Source of the DNA: Mrakia gelida
Lineage: Eukaryota; Basidiomycota; Tremellomycetes; Cystofilobasidiales; Mrakiaceae
NCBI GenBank assembly: GCA_024345305.1
Contig: BRON01000008.1
Coordinates: forward strand, 1,302,001-1,366,000
DNA length: 64,000 bases
Direction: 5' to 3'
Position 1 is the first letter of the stretch, and each line of letters opens with the position of its first letter. Below, in pieces: positions 58,288 through 64,000 of this stretch. A model generated the notes under the pieces. It saw only the letters and a program-made list of their open reading frames with translations. It was not told the origin of the DNA and ran no database searches. The translations under genes and the position numbers were made by a program.

Positions 58288-61139
58288 TTACTGCTTGTCA
58301 GGAACCCAAAGGTCCATGAAGTCCTTGACTCCGAGCGCCTGGAAAGTCTTGAGATCCTTGGTGACCTCGAGGATCCTGTTCAAGCGCAAAACCGAAGACG
58401 AAGGGCGAAGTCAGTCGACGACTCGACGCAGCGGTCCGTTCAAAAACTCACTTGTCCTGCCTAGCCTGCGAGAAGTGAGGTCCGATGTGCCTCTTGAACT
58501 TGGCGAGCAGGAGAGGGATACCCTCCTCCCTCTGTAAGAAGCAGAGTCAAGAAAGAGCGAGATGTCAGTCGAAAGTCGCGAAGAGATTTGTCTCCTCGAG
58601 ACGAGACTGGAGCGAGCGCGTCGAACTCACTCGTCGCTGATGTCCAACGGGGTACTCGACCTCGACCTCCTCCATGACGGTTCCATCCTTGAGGGTGATC
58701 TGGATGGCGTTTCCGATGGATCGCTTGTCGGGATCCAGGCTGTTCGTAACAAAGGAACGAACGCGAAAAGGTCAGCTCGATTCGACTCGACGAGAGAGAG
58801 AGATGATGAGAGGAGACGAGACGAGACGAACTAGTCGACGGAGAACTTCTTTTCCTCCTCGCAGTACATCTTCTCTCGGAGGGCGTCGATTCGAGGATCG
58901 GAGGCGACGTCGTCGGAGCTGAGGAGAAGGGGAGCCGAGAAATAGTTAGTTCGAGGAGGGGAGGGCGGTGGAGAGTGAGAAAGGCGACGAACTAGTCTTC
59001 ACTGGTCAGTCGACCGAAGATGAGAGGGACGGCGACCATGTACTGGATCGTGTGACTTGAATGTACAAAGAGGAAAGGCGGCGTCAGCGAATGCCCGTCG
59101 TCGAACAGGACGCGAATCGGTGCTCACTCTCGATCAGCTGGAGAAACAAGGAAAGAGAAGGCGTCAGCTACGGAGGAAGGATTTGTGAATCAGCTGCGAG
59201 GTTCACTCACCGAAGTTGGCGAGAGGTCCGCTCTTGTCGATGATCCTGGAAACGATAACGAATGGTAGAGTCGAGTCAGTCGCGTCGTCTCCTTCTCCGC
59301 CATCTCAACCGACTCACCTGATGGCAGCCTCCTGAGTCCTGATTCTGATCTTGGCGATATCATCCGAGGTCTTTCCAATCTTCTTGAGAGCGTCGTGGAG
59401 GATGAGAGAAGCTTCGACGGCGGTCTGCCGAACAACCAAACCAAAACAAAAGGTCAGCTCGTCCGTCGCTCTTCTCCTCCTCGCAGAGAAAACAAAACAC
59501 GAACCTGAGCGTGGAACTCCGCAGGGAACGAGATCTTGAAGAGGATGTTCTCCATCACGTAGGAATCGAAAGGTCGTTGGAACTCGAACTCCTTTCCCTT
59601 GAACGTCACGTCCTTAAATCCCCATCCCTTCGCCGAGATCGCTCCAGGGATGCTTCCCATCCCGAGCTCTCCCTTCTTGACCATGAGCGAAAGCCAGACG
59701 GCTCGAGCACAGGCGTCTCCAGCGGCCCAGGACTTTCGAGAGCTGGTGTTGGGAGCGTGTCGGTAGGTTCGGAGGGATTGACCGTCGACGAAGACTTGAG
59801 AGAGGGTGGCGAGGGTTTGGTCGTGGGTGAGACCTCTGTGAGACGCAGGGGAGAGTAGTTCAGCAGGAGCAGGGAGGCGAAGACGCGAAGAGGACGAGGA
59901 AGAGAAAGAGAGAAAGGGAGTCGCGACGAAATCGAGGAGGAGGGAGAGAGAAAGGGAAGACGAACAAGAGCTTGCACGAGACGGCGGTGGAGGCGAGCTT
60001 GACGAGGATGACTGTGACGCAGAGACGTAAGAGTTCGGTAAGTAGCGTTCGAGGTCGTCTTTCGAAGGACAACACAGCGAAGCGACGAACCATGATCAAG
60101 TCCAACCCTGTTGAACGAGTTCATCATCGCAAACTGTCCCTGGATCTCGTGAGCTTGGATCATGGACTCGAGGATCTCCTTGACGGTAAACTCCTTGGCT
60201 CCAGAGTTGGTGAGGTAGGAGGCGATGGCGAGGATGCTGATGCAAAAACAAGGAAGAGGGAGTGAAGCGCGAAGAGGGTGAGCTCGAGACGCGTCGACCG
60301 AAGTCTCTCAGCCTCAAGGGAGCCAGACTCACGCTCCAGCAGAATCAGAGGGGTGTCCCCACTCGGCAGCGAGCCAGCAGTCGTTCTGTGAAAGAAGATG
60401 GTACGTAAAAAGAGTCAGGAACGAGGGAGAGACGAGCTCGAGGAGGTCGAGACGACGTTTGAGCTTCCGTTCGCTGTACGAGAGCTCAAGTGAAGGAAGA
60501 GACTCGAGATGAACTCACGAAGTCGAGCCATCGAATCTATAATCATCGAATGCGAGACAAAAAGGTCAGATTCAGCGAGATAGGATGGAGGAACGAACGA
60601 GGAGATGAGCTCCCACTCGACTCACCTGAGTTCCAATGTTGAACGCTGCCTGCACAGGATCCAGCTCGAACTTCGTACCAGGAATCTTGACACCTACTCG
60701 CCCGACCCCAAAGTATTCTCGTCGTCAGCAAAGATTTCTACAATCTCGGTCCTCTTTTCCGTTTGCTTCGTCCGACCCCTCCCGACTCGCTTCGAGCTCA
60801 CACCTCTCCCTCCCTCCCATCTCTCTCAAACTCACCATTCTTGCACTCCATGCCCTCAACCACAGGACCCATGAGTCCCCTACACGCCTCGCTGACTCTC
60901 AGCCCTTCAAGTCCACATCCAATGGTGTCGATCAAGCAGAGTCTTGCCGTCTCGTAGGCGAGGGGAGAGAAGGAAGGAGGGGCGAGAACGTAAGAAGCGA
61001 CGGCTTGGATCTCCTTGTCGAAGGGAGGTCGGACGGTGGATTCTCCTTTGGCGATGGAAGACATAGTTCGGAGAGAGAGGGAGGAGGTAGGAGATCTGCT
61101 GAGAGAGGGGACGATGGAACGGAAAGTGGGGCGAAGCAT
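58288..61139 (-). CDS. 2-methylcitrate dehydratase (PrpD family), mitochondrial
   Basis: Dehydrates 2-methylcitrate to 2-methyl-cis-aconitate in propionyl-CoA breakdown. The start [20 protein letters not shown] is a mitochondrial leader. Family segments: [73 protein letters not shown] then [80 protein letters not shown] and [20 protein letters not shown]. It ends [14 protein letters not shown]. All joins restore the family sequence. About twelve introns. The MITE-like element lies 61 bp past its stop codon. Confidence 0.95.
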
Positions 61140-61479
61140 GCGAAGGAGGAGATGGAAGGTGAGGGTTGGGAAGATCAAGAATGGAAGGCGGGTCGAGAGA
61201 GGCCGAGGTGAGAGAGCAGCGTCAGCTGATCGGATTTGGGAGGTTAGTAACTCGATTTTACTGGGATCTTAGCGGAGAGGTGGAAGAGATGAATCTGAAG
61301 AAGGGAAAGTTGGCTCTTCGAGTTCGGTAGATCTTTCTGGGCGGGAGAAGAGTCGACGTCGAAAAGTGAGCCGTCCCTCGTCGTCTCGTCGCGTCTCGCT
61401 CTCTTGCGGATCGAAAGAACTGCGCGAACATCGAAAATATAGAGATACGATTACGAACAGCTACTAACCCTAACGCCCT
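61140..61479. other. Intergenic upstream of 2-methylcitrate dehydratase
   Basis: Promoter of the dehydratase and 3' flank of the glycerate-kinase-like gene. No coding sequence recognised. Confidence 0.5.
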
Positions 61480-62881
61480 TTAGAACTTGCTGGACCCAAC
61501 GACTTCCCTCTCCTCTCCCAGCTGAACGGCCAACGCCTTTCCGTGCCACCTTGCGTCGGGACTCCTGACTCCCTCGAGGAAGAGCTCGTACGCGGGCATG
61601 TAACGGTCGACGAAGTTGATGACCTGCTCGTCGGTCATACACTGGTTCTCGGTGGTGGATTGGACTGTACGAAAACGAGGGGAGTAAAAGGGGATGAGGA
61701 GCGACGCGTCAGATCAAGAGAAGCGAGCAAACGACGAGAAGACGCTAGAAAAACAGGACTAACGGTGGTGCTCCTGCTGAGTCCTCCACTTGTAGATCGA
61801 AGAGAGTGCTGGAGGGACGATCTGAAGGATAAGGGACGGGGACAGTGAAGGAGCGAGTTCAGCGACGAACGAATATCTCCGACGACAACCCCAATCTCGT
61901 TCGCGTCTTCGGACGACTCACCTGAATGAACACCTCAAAGAACCCATACCAGCTCTCCACATACTCTCCCAAGAACGTGTTCACCTCCACCAGCGACTCC
62001 AACTCCTGCTTCAAGAACGCCGGAGGCGAGTACTCCTCATCTCCTTCCTCCTCAACCTTCATGTCCTCCGCCTCATCCCCCTCGTTCATATTCACTCCAG
62101 CCCCTCTCACCGACGCCTCCGCTCGAGCAATAGCATATTTCCTAATCAGAGCCTTCTCCTCCAGAGGCCTGAATCCGAGCGACCAGCCCTCGAGGATCAC
62201 GACGTCGACGGGACCATGGACGGGGTTCCACGACGACTCTGGAGCTCGATCTCCTTCTCCGTCGAAGAGGTCCTTCCAGAACGAGGGGAGGTAGACCAAG
62301 GGAGCGGGTTGGGATCCTGGAGTTGGGTCGAGTTGTTCGGGGGTGAGAGGAGCGGAGGTGGTTGAGCGACCTCCTTTGGAGAGAAGGGTGTTGAGGATGG
62401 AACGACCGAGAGGGAGGTCGTGGGTTCCTGGGAGACCTCGTCCTTGGAGCATCTTGTTCTCTGGGTGGGAGGAGGCGACGGAGGCGAGTCCGGTGTGAGG
62501 GAGGTAGAGGTCGTCGGTTGAGAAGACGGCGAGGGAGAGGGAGTTGGGAGGGGAGGAGAGAAGGGAGGTGAGGTGGTTGGTGAGGTACGTTTTACCTGGG
62601 AGAGAAGAAGGGGGGTAAAGGAAAGAGAGGAAGAAGGGGGGAAGGGGGGGGGGGGGGGGAGAGTCAGCTGGGTATGAAGCAGAGGGACAAGGAAGACGAG
62701 GGAGAGATGAATGGGGAGGAAGGAAGGAAAGAGGTGAGCTCCACGAACCACTACCCTGAGGTCCCTGCACGCCAACGAAGAGAGGAGGTATGGATCCGCT
62801 AGAGGCGTGCTTCTCCCTGTGAGCCGCGAGATGGGAAAGGACGTGATCCGCCATGAGTTGAGCAGCTGGAGGAGTGGACAT
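61480..62881 (-). CDS. P-loop kinase of the glycerate-kinase/Tda10 type
   Basis: Starts MSTPPAAQLMADHVLSHLAA. The Walker A motif is LFVGVQGPQGSGKTYLTNHL, split by an intron just before the Lys codon. Further family segments: VFSTDDLYLPHTGLASVASS, NKMLQGRGLPGTHDLPLG, PLVYLPSFWKDLFDGEGDR, VILEGWSLGFRPL, LVEVNTFLGEYVESWYGFFE and INFVDRYMPAYELFLEGVRS, ending VVGSSKF-stop. This order matches the fungal ATP-dependent kinase Tda10 and plant glycerate 3-kinase. Substrate (glycerate or similar) is inferred. The first intron holds a 16-base G run (62644-62659, C on the coding strand) between branch site and acceptor. Four exons. An insertion of about 40 acidic residues (MNEGDEAEDMKVEEEGDEE) sits in the middle. 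Confidence 0.88.
62644..62659 (-). repeat. 16-base homopolymer in an intron polypyrimidine tract
   Basis: G16 on the plus strand, C16 in the transcript, downstream of the GCTGAC branch site of intron 1 of the glycerate-kinase-like gene. The homopolymer makes this spot prone to length change. Confidence 0.85.
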
Positions 62882-62994
62882 GATGGGAAGGAGATGGTCG
62901 TTACGATCCGACTTTCCGACGCTTGAAGCTCGAAGTCTTGGGTTTCGTTCCCTCTCTTTTTGAGATCCCACCAACCCTGACGACGGACTCAAAA

Positions 62995-64000
62995 ATGTCG
63001 TCGTTCAAGAGGCCTCGTTCGATCTCATCAGCGACCTCCTCGTCCTCTTCTGGTAGTAGTAGCACTCCAGCTCGGTCGGTCTCTCCACCAGCGTCCAAAC
63101 TGTCCCGACTCCCTCCTTCCTCCTCCTCCTCCCCTTCCTTCACCTGCTCCCTCCCTCCAACATGCTCCTCTCACCCAGCAACCTTCTCATCGGCTCAAGA
63201 AGCGGAAGCTCACTACGGCAAGATGCACGCTCTCGTGTGCGACGCGGAGGTGGAGGCGAGACGAGGAGCAGCAGGAGGAGGAGAAGGAGAGAAGGGGAAA
63301 GGTCGAGCTCGACGCTGTGGTGCCATCTTCCCTGAACAGAGGCTGATGGATCTGGTGAGCTCTGTCTCTCTTTCAGAGTAGTATTAGAGAGGGAGTATAG
63401 GAACTGACTTGCGTCTCCTTCTCTGCATATTTAGCACCAGAACGAGCTGCACAACCCTCTTCTCGCGGAGAAGGAGGCGAGAGGTGAACGAATCGTCAGT
63501 TTCCTTTCTCTTCCTTTCTTTCTTCGCCCGGCACTCGCTGACTTCGAGCTCTTCTTCCGATCAGTACGAGTGCTACCTTCCTACTTCGGTATGCTCGAAG
63601 AAGTTCCGCAACGTCAAGAACCGTCGTCTCCATCTCATCGACGTGCACGGCTTCCCATCGTCTTACTTCTTCGCTGTCGTCAAGGAAGGAGTGAGTACGC
63701 GACGCATCTGTAGCATGGAACCCTCGAGTTCTTCGCTGACTTCCTGTTCGCCCTTTCCCTGCTTCCAGATCGGACCTCTCCTCAAATCCCAAGGACCAGC
63801 CGCGTCACTCCTTCGACCCGCCTACGACCCAACCTCCCCTCAAGCCCAACGAGCTCGTTCCCTCTCTTCTTCACCCACCATTCTCACCGCTCGACTCCCT
63901 CTCCCTCCTCGCCAACCTCTCTCGGCCTCCTCCCCTCCTCCTCTTAACCCACTCGACGCGTCGTTCCCTCCTCCACCCTCGAATCGAGATCCTCATCTTC
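62995..64000 (+). CDS. C2H2 zinc-finger protein, ZNF511-like (3' end outside window)
   Basis: Starts MSSFKRPRSISSATSSSSSG. Zinc-finger-type segments: FTCSLPPTCSSHPATFSSAQ with EAEAHYGKMHALVCDAEV, then RCGAIFPEQRLMDLHQNEL with HNPLLAEKEARGERI, and YECYLPTSVCSKKFRNVKNR followed by RLHLIDVHGFPSSYFF. The order, including FP-x-RLxDLH-x-NE-H and KKF-x-R-x-HLIDVH-x-P-x-F, is that of ZNF511. Three introns are seen (after MDL, after GERI, after VKEG); the last exon runs off the window. Role of ZNF511 in fungi is unclear; a nuclear function is likely. Confidence 0.8.

Overview
The window looks like a chromosomal piece of a GC-rich, intron-dense basidiomycete yeast. A red-yeast relative (Pucciniomycotina, Rhodotorula/Sporobolomyces type) is my best guess. 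Genes are packed tightly on both strands. Nearly all are cut by 50-100 nt introns with a very regular form: donor GTGAGY, often extended to GTGAGCTCG; a branch site reading GCTGAC; and a C/T-rich run to CAG or TAG. Core genes are typical of fungi: FAD synthetase, HAP2/NF-YA, Tho1, cytochrome P450 reductase, EMP70/TM9, sterol glucosyltransferase, NAD kinase and a ZNF511-like protein. No tRNA, rRNA, CRISPR array or prokaryotic feature was seen.

Layout. 1-5.2 kb: three plus-strand genes (a 5'-truncated unknown, a bZIP factor, a mitochondrial-looking RGG protein). 5.4-6.9 kb: FAD synthetase, minus. 7.3-10.6 kb: two head-to-head MYND-finger paralogues, the minus one with a TGA where the conserved tryptophan belongs. 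11-16.2 kb: a long PH-domain/coiled-coil protein. 16.7-19.2 kb: a Rap1-like BRCT/Myb gene, minus. 20.6-25 kb: HAP2 (minus) and Tho1 (plus), divergent. 25.4-40.2 kb: four plus-strand enzymes (P450 reductase, phospholipase-D-like, sterol glucosyltransferase, aromatic aminotransferase). 40.6-47 kb: EMP70/TM9 and a NEDD1-like WD40 protein, minus. 47.7-53.9 kb: a secreted histidine phosphatase and NAD kinase. 54-57.5 kb: a LENG1/Cir_N splicing-type protein between two poorly resolved small loci. 57.76-58.23 kb: a 466-bp MITE-like element. 58.3-62.9 kb: 2-methylcitrate dehydratase and a glycerate-kinase-like protein, minus. 63 kb to the end: a ZNF511-like zinc-finger gene, cut by the window.

The genes are mostly housekeeping and do not form an obvious cluster. 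P450 reductase and sterol glucosyltransferase both touch sterol metabolism, and 2-methylcitrate dehydratase serves propionyl-CoA disposal, but I see no operon-like logic. The least ordinary signals are: the MYND pair with its in-frame TGA, 30-nt intron and a palindromic donor shared by both strands; a C-x2-C-x32/33-C-x2-C module shared by the bZIP gene and the Rap1-like locus; the MITE-like element; strong over-use of the palindrome GACGCGTC; and microexons of 13-18 nt in the glucosyltransferase. Gene models were spliced by eye, so exon boundaries are approximate unless stated.
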